A DNA stretch of 64,000 bases from contig NZ_BMGG01000001.1 of the NCBI RefSeq assembly GCF_014640075.1, positions 682,001 to 746,000 on the forward strand, given 5' to 3'. This DNA is from Chelatococcus reniformis. GTDB lineage: Bacteria > Pseudomonadota > Alphaproteobacteria > Rhizobiales > Beijerinckiaceae. Shown here one piece after another: positions 7,633 through 16,835 of this stretch. The stretch's first letter is position 1. Each line of letters begins with the position of its first letter. Under the pieces are notes generated by a model. The model was not told the DNA's origin, ran no database searches, and saw nothing but the letters and a program-made list of their open reading frames with translations. Position numbers and translations under genes: made by a program.

Positions 7633-9612
7633 ATGTCGGGCGATGCCATCGGGCTGCTCCTGCTCGAGGACAGTGACATCGATGCCGAGCTGATCGCCCA
7701 TCAGCTGGCCAAGCTCGGCCGCCACGTCGAGGTCGACCGCGCCGCCGTGCGCGGCGAGTTTCAGCAGCGGCTCGCGCAACGCCGCTATGATGCGATCCTC
7801 TCCGACTATTCGCTGCCGGACTTCGCGGGCATCGAAGCGCTCCAGGTGGCGCGGGCGGCGCAGCCCGACGTGCCCTTCATCTTCGTGTCCGGTGTGCTCG
7901 GCGAGGAACGGGCCACGGAGGCGCTGCGGGCGGGCGCCACCGATTACGTGACCAAGCGCGATCTCGGCCGCCTGCCCATGGTGACCGAGCGCGCGCTGCG
8001 CGAGGCGCTCGAGCGACGGCTGGGCCAAAGGGCCATGCAGGCGCTGCGCGAGAGCGAGGAGCGCTTTCGCAACATGGCGGACAGCGCACCGGCGCTCATC
8101 TGGTCGGTCGGCCCGGACGGCACCATGACCTTTGCCAACCGGCGCTTCGAGACCGAGCTCGGCGTGCCGTCGGCACGCATGCTGCGGGAGGGTTGGGCGG
8201 CGCTGCTGCACGAGGATGACTGGCCGGCATTTGCGGAAAAGCGCCGGGCCGCCATCGCGGCGCGTGAGGTCTTCGCCGACGAGATGCGGGTGCGCTGCGC
8301 CAGCGGCGAGGTACGCTGGCTGAAATGCCAGAGCAGTCCCCGCCACGACGATGCCGGGCGCTTTCTCGGCTACACCGGCTGCGCCGTCGACATCACCGAG
8401 GCGCGCGTCACCAAGCACGTCCTTGAGGTCGAAGTCCTGAAGCGGACCGAAGAGCTGCGCGACAAGGACGAGGCGCTTCGGCAGTCGCAGAAGATGGAGG
8501 CCATCGGCCAGCTGACCGGCGGCATCGCCCACGACTTCAACAACATGCTGGCCGGCATTCTCGGCGGCGCGGAGCTGATCCAGCGGCGCCTAGCCGAAGG
8601 CCGCTTCGAGGATTGCGAACGGTACCTCGATGCGGTCGTTATGTCCGCCAAGCGGGCCGCCGGGCTGACGCAGCGGCTGCTGGCCTTCTCACGCCGCCAG
8701 ACGCTCAACGTGCGCGGCAGCGATATCAACGCGCTCGTGGCCTCGCTCGAGGATCTCCTGCATCGCACGATCGGCAGCTCGATCCAGCTGACGATCACGT
8801 TCGACCACGACCTGTGGCCGGCCTCGACGGATGCCAACCAGCTCGAGAGCGCGCTGCTCAACCTGGCGATCAACGCGCGCGACGCGATGCCCGACGGCGG
8901 GCGCCTCGTCATCGCGACGCGCAACCTCTCGATCGGCCCGTCGGAGGCGGCGCCAGGGCTGAAGCCCGGCGAGTATGTCGCCGTCGATGTGGTGGACGAC
9001 GGCGCCGGCATGAGCGCGGACGTGAAGGCAAAGGTGTTCGATCCGTTCTTCACGACCAAGCCCCTCGGCCAGGGCACCGGGCTGGGCCTGTCGATGATCT
9101 ACGGCTTCATGGCGCAGACCGAGGGCCAGATCCGCCTGACCTCGGAACTGGGCGAGGGAACGACGGTCACGCTGCTGCTGCCGCGGGCGGGCGGCGTCAC
9201 CGATCATGAGGCGCCGCGGACACCGGCACACGTGACGAGCGGCAAGGGCTCGATCCTGCTTGTCGAGGACGAACCGGCCGTCCGCATGCTGATCATCGAT
9301 CACCTGAGGGAGGCCGGATATCGCGTGCTTGCGACCGACGGGGCTATCGCCGCTCTGGCCCTGCTCGAGGAGGAGCGGGTCGACCTGCTGCTCACCGACG
9401 TCGGCCTGCCGGGCATGAACGGCGGCGAGCTGGCGAGGAGAGCGCGTATGCTCCACCCCGAGCTCAGGGTCCTGTTCGCGACCGGCTACGCAGGCGATAC
9501 AGCCAACCGACCGGATCTGGCGGGCGACGGCACCGACCTGATCGTCAAACCGTTCGACCTGCCGCAGCTAAGCGAGAGGCTGCGGGCGCTCCTGGATCAT
9601 GTGATCGAGTGA
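7633..9612 (+). CDS. hybrid histidine kinase (REC-PAS-HK-REC)
   Basis: 659 aa, cytoplasmic, with no membrane segment. An N-terminal receiver (Asp58 in ILSDYSLPD) is followed by a PAS domain (about 140-260), a coiled linker, HisKA with His300 in GGIAHDFNNML, HATPase_c (INARDAMPDG, DDGAGM, GTGLGLSM) and a C-terminal receiver with Asp589 (LLTDVGLPGMNGG). ATG 7633 is preferred to GTG 7627 because GAGG at 7624-7627 is then correctly spaced. Its position behind bphP and the small receiver suggests it extends the same light-signalling relay, perhaps with its N-terminal receiver taking the phosphate. Confidence 0.9.
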   Translation: MSGDAIGLLLLEDSDIDAELIAHQLAKLGRHVEVDRAAVRGEFQQRLAQRRYDAILSDYSLPDFAGIEALQVARAAQPDVPFIFVSGVLGEERATEALRAGATDYVTKRDLGRLPMVTERALREALERRLGQRAMQALRESEERFRNMADSAPALIWSVGPDGTMTFANRRFETELGVPSARMLREGWAALLHEDDWPAFAEKRRAAIAAREVFADEMRVRCASGEVRWLKCQSSPRHDDAGRFLGYTGCAVDITEARVTKHVLEVEVLKRTEELRDKDEALRQSQKMEAIGQLTGGIAHDFNNMLAGILGGAELIQRRLAEGRFEDCERYLDAVVMSAKRAAGLTQRLLAFSRRQTLNVRGSDINALVASLEDLLHRTIGSSIQLTITFDHDLWPASTDANQLESALLNLAINARDAMPDGGRLVIATRNLSIGPSEAAPGLKPGEYVAVDVVDDGAGMSADVKAKVFDPFFTTKPLGQGTGLGLSMIYGFMAQTEGQIRLTSELGEGTTVTLLLPRAGGVTDHEAPRTPAHVTSGKGSILLVEDEPAVRMLIIDHLREAGYRVLATDGAIAALALLEEERVDLLLTDVGLPGMNGGELARRARMLHPELRVLFATGYAGDTANRPDLAGDGTDLIVKPFDLPQLSERLRALLDHVIE

Positions 9613-9705
9613 GCCGTCCGGCCGCCGCGGAACGCAGGCAGCCGCCCTGGCGCAGGGCGTGCACGCGACCCGCCGGCGCCCTACATCGGGGCGAGCGCGG
9701 ACCAC

Positions 9706-9758
9706 CGCTTTGATTTCACATTCACTCCTGCCCCGAATTTGATACAAAATCGAAAGCG
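9706..9758. promoter_or_regulatory. candidate GlpR operator before glpR
   Basis: CGCTTTGATTT at 9706-9716 and AAATCGAAAGCG at 9747-9758 form an inverted repeat (one base missing in the left arm) ending about 20 nt before the glpR start. DeoR-type GlpR proteins bind TTTCG-type half-sites, so autoregulation is a reasonable inference. GGGAGGTGA at 9765-9773 is the ribosome-binding site of glpR. Confidence 0.45.
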
Positions 9759-9779
9759 TGCGCAGGGAGGTGAGCGATC

Positions 9780-10556
9780 ATGGATGACTTCAGCACACCG
9801 CGGCAAGCGGACATCCTCGCCACGGCCAGAGCGCAAGGCAAGGTCAACGTCGATGAGCTGGCGACCCGCTTCGACGTCACGCCGCAGACGATCCGCAAGG
9901 ATCTCAACGAGTTATGCGATCGCAGACTGATGACGCGCGTCCACGGTGGCGCCGTGATCGCCTCTGGCGTCGAGAATGTGGCCTATGAGGCGCGGCGCTT
10001 CATCGCCCAGCCGGAGAAACGGGCCATCGGTGAAGCCGCAGCCCGGCTGATACCAGACAATGCCTCGCTGTTCATCAACATCGGCACGACCACGGAAGAA
10101 GTGGCGCGCGCTCTGGTTCAGCATGAGGGGCTGCTCGTCATCACCAACAACCTCAATGTCGCCACCCTGCTCTACCGCCAGCCGAAGATCGAGGTGGTCT
10201 TGGCCGGCGGCCCGGTTCGGCGGTCGGACGGAGCGCTGATCGGCTCGAGCGCGGTCGACTTCATCAAGCAGTTCAAGGTGGACTACGCCGTGATCGGCGC
10301 CTCTGCCATCGACGAGGATGGAGCGTTGCTCGATTTCGACATTCGCGAGGTCAGAGTGTCCCGCGCCATCATCGACAATGCCCGCAAGGTGATGCTCGTC
10401 GCCGACCGGATGAAGCTTGAACGCGCAGCGCCCATCCGCATCGGTCATCTCAGCGAGGTGGACGTGTTCGTCACGGACGAACTGCGCTCTCAGGCCTTGC
10501 GCACACTGTGCAGGACCGACGCCGTGGAGCTCGTCGAGGTGGGGCGCCGGGACTGA
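9780..10556 (+). CDS. glpR: DeoR-family glycerol regulator
   Basis: 258 aa. N-terminal winged helix-turn-helix (RQADILATARAQGKVNVDELA, then TPQTIRKDLNELC) followed by a DeoR C-terminal sensor (NIGTTTEEVARAL, ITNNLNVA, VLAGG.VRRSDGALIG, IGASAID.DGALLDFDI) that binds a phosphorylated sugar. Placement immediately before glpD and the glycerol ABC genes indicates GlpR, with glycerol-3-phosphate as inducer by family knowledge. The glpD transcript starts beyond it, after a 125-nt gap that has its own half-sites. Confidence 0.92.
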   Translation: MDDFSTPRQADILATARAQGKVNVDELATRFDVTPQTIRKDLNELCDRRLMTRVHGGAVIASGVENVAYEARRFIAQPEKRAIGEAAARLIPDNASLFINIGTTTEEVARALVQHEGLLVITNNLNVATLLYRQPKIEVVLAGGPVRRSDGALIGSSAVDFIKQFKVDYAVIGASAIDEDGALLDFDIREVRVSRAIIDNARKVMLVADRMKLERAAPIRIGHLSEVDVFVTDELRSQALRTLCRTDAVELVEVGRRD

Positions 10557-10613
10557 GCCAGACCGCGCCAGGCCGGCGGCGTTGGCCGGACCTGCGATTG
10601 CTTTCGAGTTTCA

Positions 10614-10647
10614 TTTCGTTTATTCTATCTTGACGCATCAAACGAAA
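10614..10647. promoter_or_regulatory. candidate GlpR operator before glpD
   Basis: TTTCGTTT at 10614-10621 and AAACGAAA at 10640-10647 are perfect inverse 8-mers, with a further TTTCGAGTTT at about 10602-10611. They lie 35-80 nt before glpD. The half-site resembles the TTCG core of known GlpR operators. The segment is AT-richer than its surroundings and probably also holds the glpD promoter. Confidence 0.5.
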
Positions 10648-10681
10648 ATTCAGGCCGCTTGAGGGCCGCCGAGGAGAGGTC

Positions 10682-12364
10682 GTGGACGCTGCCCCCCGCA
10701 ATTCCGGCAACGTGTTCGACCTCGGCATCATCGGCGGCGGCGTGAACGGTTGCGGCATCGCGCGCGACGCAGCCGGGCGGGGCGCCTCGGTCGTCCTGTT
10801 CGAGCAGGACGATCTCGCCAGCGCCACATCCTCCGCCTCCACCAAGCTGATCCATGGCGGGCTGCGCTATCTCGAACAATACGCGTTCCGTCTGGTGCAC
10901 GAGGCATTGACGGAGCGGGAGGTGCTGTGGCGGATGGCGCCGCACATCGTCCGCCCGCTGCGCTTCGTCCTGCCTCACCACGAGGGACTACGGCCGGCCT
11001 GGCTGCTACGGCTCGGCCTCTTCCTCTACGACCATCTCGGGGGCCGCAAGTTGCTGCCACCGACGCGCTCGCTCGACCTCGCGCATGACCCCGCCGGAGA
11101 GCCGTTGAAGGACAGTCGGGCGAGGGCGTTCGAATACTCCGATTGCTGGGTCGAGGATTCGCGCCTCGTAGTGCTGAACGGGGCCGATGCGGCGGGGCAT
11201 GGGGCCGACATCCGAACGCAGACCAAAGTGGTCTCGGCCGCGCGGAAGGGCGGGCTGTGGCGGATCGAGACCGAGCAGGACGGCCGGCGCGCCAGCGTCG
11301 AGGCAAGGGTGCTGGTCAATGCGGCCGGGCCCTGGGTCGGCAGCGTGCTGAGCGGCATCGTCCATTCGAGCGCCAAGGCGTCGGTCCGCATGGTCAAGGG
11401 CAGCCACATCGTCGTGCGCAAGCTCTTCGCACACGACCGCTGCTACATCTTCCAGAACGCCGACGGCCGGATCGTCTTCGCCATTCCCTACGAGCATGAC
11501 TTCACGCTGATCGGCACCACGGACCTCGACTTCCATGACGATCCGGCGGCGGTCGCGATCAGCGCGGCGGAGGTCGACTATCTCTGCTCGGCGGCGAGCG
11601 AGTATTTCCGTGAGCCGGTGACCCGCGACAAGGTAGTCTGGACCTACTCCGGGGTCCGCCCGCTCTATGACGACGGCGCCTCGAGGGCTCAGGAGGCGAC
11701 GCGCGACTACGTGCTCACGCTCGACGCGCCGGGCGGCGAGCCGCCGCTGCTCTCCGTGTTCGGCGGCAAGATCACTACCTACCGCCGCCTGGCCGAGGCT
11801 GCGATCGACAAGCTCGCTCCCCACGCCGCGTGGGCCGGACGGCCGGCCTGGACAAAGGAGGCGTGTCTGCCTGGGGGCGATTTCCCGGTCGACGGCCTCG
11901 ATGCGCTGGCCGCGGCGATCGGCGCCGAGCAGCCCTGGCTGGGAGGCGCCACGATAGCGCGGCTGGCACGCGCCTATGGCACGAAGGCCCACGAAATGCT
12001 CGCCGGTGCCCGGTCGGTTTCGGAGCTCGGACGGCACTTCGGTGCCGATCTCTACGAAGCAGAGGTTCGATACCTGATGCGCGCCGAATTCGCGCGCCGG
12101 GCGGCCGACGTCCTGTGGCGTCGCGGCAAGCTCGGATTGCGATTGTCGGTGGCGCAGCGGGAGGCGCTGGACGATTTCATGCGGACAGTGGACGGCGCGA
12201 CGGCATCGCGGCCGCACGGGACGAGGACGTCTGGAGCCCCGCGGGAGGAGACGGAGGCGCCCAATCGCGGCAGAGGCCCCGGAGATCCAAGGCGTTGGAG
12301 CGTTTCGATTGCGTCGGATCACGCCCGACGTGGACGTGCGCCAGGGCCTGCCGCGCAGGAGTGA
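10682..12364 (+). CDS. glpD: aerobic glycerol-3-phosphate dehydrogenase with extended tail
   Basis: 560 aa FAD enzyme oxidising glycerol-3-phosphate to dihydroxyacetone phosphate at the inner membrane. The FAD fold FDLGIIGGGVNGCGIARDA, the STKLIHGGLRYLE signature, VLVNAAGPWV, IGTTDLD and FGGKITTYRRLAE are all present. GTG 10682 follows GAGGAGAGG. Family members end near the KLGLRLSVAQREALDDFM stretch (about residue 500); here about 55 further Arg/Gly/Pro-rich residues follow with no family resemblance. Part of that tail (about 12295-12350) reads through sequence resembling the second intergenic repeat family, so it may be acquired read-through or reflect a small indel. Confidence 0.92.
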   Translation: MDAAPRNSGNVFDLGIIGGGVNGCGIARDAAGRGASVVLFEQDDLASATSSASTKLIHGGLRYLEQYAFRLVHEALTEREVLWRMAPHIVRPLRFVLPHHEGLRPAWLLRLGLFLYDHLGGRKLLPPTRSLDLAHDPAGEPLKDSRARAFEYSDCWVEDSRLVVLNGADAAGHGADIRTQTKVVSAARKGGLWRIETEQDGRRASVEARVLVNAAGPWVGSVLSGIVHSSAKASVRMVKGSHIVVRKLFAHDRCYIFQNADGRIVFAIPYEHDFTLIGTTDLDFHDDPAAVAISAAEVDYLCSAASEYFREPVTRDKVVWTYSGVRPLYDDGASRAQEATRDYVLTLDAPGGEPPLLSVFGGKITTYRRLAEAAIDKLAPHAAWAGRPAWTKEACLPGGDFPVDGLDALAAAIGAEQPWLGGATIARLARAYGTKAHEMLAGARSVSELGRHFGADLYEAEVRYLMRAEFARRAADVLWRRGKLGLRLSVAQREALDDFMRTVDGATASRPHGTRTSGAPREETEAPNRGRGPGDPRRWSVSIASDHARRGRAPGPAAQE

Positions 12365-12459
12365 CGGTCGCTCCTGCGGGCCAAGGCAGGCTCGATGGCG
12401 AATGAGCGCCGCTCGATCCGGCTGCTGTCGGCGGGATGGAGGGCGCAAGGGAGGTTCGC

Positions 12460-13560
12460 TTGGGCCTGATCCTCGACCGCGTGCGGCGCGACGTCGGCGC
12501 CGAGACGTATATTCACGAGACCAGCCTGCGCCTTGCGCCGGGCACGATGACCGTGCTGCTCGGCCCGACGCTCGCCGGCAAGACATCGCTGATGCGGCTG
12601 ATGGCGGGCCTCGACCGGCCGACCGCGGGGCGGATCCTCACCACCGACGGCCGGTCGGAGACCGACGTCACCGGGGTTGCCGTGCGCGAGCGCTCCGTGG
12701 CGATGGTCTATCAGCAGTTCATCAACTATCCGAACCTCAGCGTCTTCGAAAACATCGCCTCGCCGCTCCGGGTGAAGCGTCTGCCCAAAGCCGAGATCGA
12801 CGACAAGGTCCGTGCCATGGCGCGGCTGATGCAGCTCGAGCCCTTCCTGGAGCGCCCGCCCCTCAGCCTGTCGGGCGGCCAGCAGCAGCGCACGGCCATG
12901 GCGCGCGCGCTGATCCGGGGCGCCGACCTGGTGCTGCTCGACGAGCCGCTCGCCAATCTCGACTACAAGCTGCGCGAGGAGCTGCGTGAAGAGCTGCCGA
13001 AGATCGTGCGCGCCTCGCGGGCGACGGTGGTCTACGCCACGACGGAGCCGCAGGAGGCGCTGCTGCTCGGCGACTACACGGCCGCGCTCTGGCAGGGCCG
13101 CGTGACGCAATACGGCCCCAGCGCCGAGGTCTACCGCCGCCCCACGGACCTGACCACGGCACAGATCTTCTCCGACCCGCCGCTCAATCTGCTGCCGGTG
13201 AGCAAGCGCGAAGCCGTCATCCAGCTGCCCGGCGGCGCGAGCATCCCCGCGGGCGGAGCGCTGGCCGCGCTGGCCGACGGGGACTATCGCCTCGGCTTTC
13301 GGGCCCATCAGCTGGCGCTGCGCGCCGGCCCGGCGCCGAGCCTCGCATTCGCCGGCACGGTGACGGTGGCCGAGATCACCGGGTCGGAGAGTTATGTCCA
13401 CGTCGAATGCGCTGGCTTGCGCTGGGTGGCGCTCGTGCCGGGCGTGCAGGAGCTCGAGCCCGGCGCGGCGATCACCGTCCACGTCGATCCGGCTCACGTC
13501 TTCGTCTTCGCCTCCGACGACAGGCTTGCCCACGCGCCCGCCGTCCGCACGGCCGCCTGA
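12460..13560 (+). CDS. glpS: glycerol ABC transporter ATPase GlpS
   Basis: 366 aa ATP-binding subunit. Walker A is GPTLAGKTSLMR (Leu-Ala instead of the usual Ser-Gly/Cys), Q-loop VYQQFINYP, signature LSGGQQQR, Walker B LVLLDEPLANLDY; the switch His is replaced (YATTEPQEALL, Glu at the H-loop position). A C-terminal TOBE-like domain follows. TTG 12460 is chosen over ATG 12436 because AAGGGAGG stands five bases before it and homology begins at GLILDRV. It pairs with GlpT 9 nt downstream; the degenerate switch suggests an asymmetric ATPase pair. Confidence 0.9.
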   Translation: MGLILDRVRRDVGAETYIHETSLRLAPGTMTVLLGPTLAGKTSLMRLMAGLDRPTAGRILTTDGRSETDVTGVAVRERSVAMVYQQFINYPNLSVFENIASPLRVKRLPKAEIDDKVRAMARLMQLEPFLERPPLSLSGGQQQRTAMARALIRGADLVLLDEPLANLDYKLREELREELPKIVRASRATVVYATTEPQEALLLGDYTAALWQGRVTQYGPSAEVYRRPTDLTTAQIFSDPPLNLLPVSKREAVIQLPGGASIPAGGALAALADGDYRLGFRAHQLALRAGPAPSLAFAGTVTVAEITGSESYVHVECAGLRWVALVPGVQELEPGAAITVHVDPAHVFVFASDDRLAHAPAVRTAA

Positions 13561-13569
13561 GGAGAGAGC

Positions 13570-14648
<1,079 letters not shown>

Positions 14649-14649
<1 letters not shown>

Positions 14650-15551
14650 TGGACAAGCCGTATGACAACCGCGCCTGGCTTCTCGTCCTGCCGGTGCTCG
14701 CCATCGTCGCCTTCTCGGCGGTGATCCCCTTGATGACGGTCGTCAACTATTCGGTGCAGGACACGTTCGGCAACAACCAGTTCTTCTGGAACGGCACCGG
14801 CTGGTTCCGGGAGTTGCTCGACCCGTCGACCGACCTGGGCGGGCGCGTCTTCGACTCCTTGTGGCGCAACCTCGCCTTCTCGGCGATCATTCTCGCGATC
14901 GAGGTACCGCTCGGCATCGCCGTCGCGCTTGCCATGCCACGCCACGGCTGGAAGGTCGCGGCGACGCTGGTGCTGATGGCGATGCCGCTGCTCGTGCCCT
15001 GGAACGTGGTGGGCACGATCTGGCAGGTCTTCGCCCGCGCCGATATCGGCCTGCTGGGCTATGCGATCAACCGGCTGGGGATCGACTACAACTATGTCGC
15101 CGATCCGCTCGACGCCTGGATCACCATCATCGTGATGGACGTCTGGCACTGGACCTCGCTGGTGGCGCTGCTGTGCTACGCCGGGCTGAAGTCGATCCCG
15201 GACGCCTACTACCAGGCCGCACGCATCGACGGCGCCAGCCGCTGGGCCGTGTTCCGCTACATCCAGCTGCCGAAGATGCGGCGCGTGTTGATCATCGCCG
15301 TCCTGCTGCGCTTCATGGACTCGTTCATGATCTACACCGAGCCTTTCGTCGTCACCGGCGGCGGGCCGGGCAACTCGACCACCTTCCTCTCCATCGAGCT
15401 GGTGAAGCTGGCGCTCGGCCAGTTCGACCTCGGCAAGGCCGCCGCCATGTCGATCGTCTACAACCTGATCGTCCTCGCCGTATGCTGGGTCTTCTACACG
15501 GTGATGACCAATCTCGACGTCGAGCGCCGGCGCCTGCCGGCGGACCGGTGA
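14649..15551 (+). CDS. glpP: glycerol ABC transporter permease GlpP
   Basis: 300 aa inner-membrane permease with about six hydrophobic helices (LLVLPVLAIVAFSAVIPLM first) and the EAA coupling loop YYQAARIDGASRWAVFRYI. ATG 14649 overlaps the glpT stop by one base; a GTG three bases earlier is an alternative. It forms the transmembrane pore with GlpQ. Confidence 0.92.
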
Positions 15552-15561
15552 GGAGCCGCCG

Positions 15562-16437
15562 ATGACCGCGGAGAGCATGCCGGCGACCGCGCCGCTGCCC
15601 GCCACGGGGGCGATGCGGAAGGCGCGCGTCGCCTTCCGCTTCCAGGGCGCAGGCGTGACGCTCGGTCTCTACCTCATCTTCCTGATGCTGCCGATCTATT
15701 GGCTGTTCATCATGAGCCTGAAGACCAATGCCGAGATCAATGCCGGCATGACCTTATGGCCGCGCGAGATCACCTTCGACAACTACCGGACGATCTTCAC
15801 CGATTCGTCCTGGTATTCGGGTTATATTAACTCGCTGACCTACGTGGTCATGAACACGGCGATCTCGATCCTGCTGGCGCTGCCAGCGGCCTATGCCTTC
15901 TCGCGCCACCGTTTCCTCGGCGACAAGCACCTGTTCTTCTGGCTGCTCTCCAACCGGATGGCGCCGCCGGCCATCTTCGCTCTGCCCTTCTTCAATCTCT
16001 ACTCGGCGATCGGGCTGTTCGACACGCCGCTGGCGGTGGCGCTGGCGCATTGCCTGTTCAACGTGCCGCTGGCGGTGTGGATCCTGGAGGGCTTCATGTC
16101 GGGCGTGCCGCGCGAGATCGACGAGACCGCCTATCTCGACGGCTATTCCTTCCCGCATTTCTTCGTGAAGATCTTCACGCCGATCATCGCCAACGGCATC
16201 GGCGTCACGGCCTTCTTCTGCTTCATGTTCTCCTGGGTCGAGCTCCTGCTGGCGCGCACCTTGACCACGGTCAACGCCAAGCCGATCGCCGCCACGATGA
16301 CGCGCACGGTCTCGGCCGCCGGCATGGACTGGGGGCTGCTCGCGGCGGCGGGCGTGCTGACCCTCATCCCCGGCGCCCTCGTGATCTGGTTCGTGCGCAA
16401 CTACATCGCCAAAGGCTTCGCGCTGGGGAGGGTATGA
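15562..16437 (+). CDS. glpQ: glycerol ABC transporter permease GlpQ
   Basis: 291 aa permease of the MalG/UgpE type: N-terminal cytoplasmic tail, LGLYLIFLMLPIYWLFIMSL first helix, further helices, and the EAA-type loop REIDETAYLDGYSFPHFFVKI. The start follows GAGGAGCCGCC. Its TGA stop lies inside the ATGA that starts glpU, indicating translational coupling. Not to be confused with the unrelated phosphodiesterase also called GlpQ in E. coli. Confidence 0.92.
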   Translation: MTAESMPATAPLPATGAMRKARVAFRFQGAGVTLGLYLIFLMLPIYWLFIMSLKTNAEINAGMTLWPREITFDNYRTIFTDSSWYSGYINSLTYVVMNTAISILLALPAAYAFSRHRFLGDKHLFFWLLSNRMAPPAIFALPFFNLYSAIGLFDTPLAVALAHCLFNVPLAVWILEGFMSGVPREIDETAYLDGYSFPHFFVKIFTPIIANGIGVTAFFCFMFSWVELLLARTLTTVNAKPIAATMTRTVSAAGMDWGLLAAAGVLTLIPGALVIWFVRNYIAKGFALGRV

Positions 16438-16718
16438 TGCCCGATCTCACCTGGATGGCATGGACGCCGCAGACAGCCCTGTTCTTCGCGACGATCATCG
16501 GCCTGCTCTTGGTAATGACGACCCTTGCCGTGCGGCGGCCCGAGCTGGAGCGCGTCGGCGCGCTCGGCATCGCCACGACCCGCGGCGACCGGCTGTTCCT
16601 GAGCCTGCTCGGCACGGCCTTCATCCATCTCGCCTGGCTGGGCCTCGCCGGCGGCCCGCTCTGGTGGGCGACAGCCCTCTCGCTTCTCTACGCCGCGGCG
16701 GTCTTCCGCTTCGTCTGA
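16434..16718 (+). CDS. glpU: small membrane protein GlpU (DUF2160)
   Basis: 94 aa, starting at ATG 16434 (or 16437), overlapping the glpQ stop. Two or three hydrophobic helices (TALFFATIIGLLLVMTTLAV; GTAFIHLAWLGLAG; WWATALSLLYAAAVF) around a short charged loop. Proteins of this size and pattern occupy the same place between glpQ and glpV in rhizobial glycerol operons; the biochemical role is not known to me. Confidence 0.85.
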   Translation: MMPDLTWMAWTPQTALFFATIIGLLLVMTTLAVRRPELERVGALGIATTRGDRLFLSLLGTAFIHLAWLGLAGGPLWWATALSLLYAAAVFRFV

Positions 16719-16835
16719 CGGGATCTCGGACGGCGGCCGGGAGCCGACCGCCCTCCGCAACAAGAGCCGCCAAGGCCTGGAGGACAACAATGACACTTGG
16801 ACACACGACACACTTGGACACATTTGGAGGAAACG

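Noticed and set aside
4947-7679. 910-codon open frame on the minus strand across bphP
   Set aside because: Antisense shadow: the plus strand encodes an unmistakable phytochrome, and the minus reading is low-complexity His/Asp/Arg/Gly sequence with no family.
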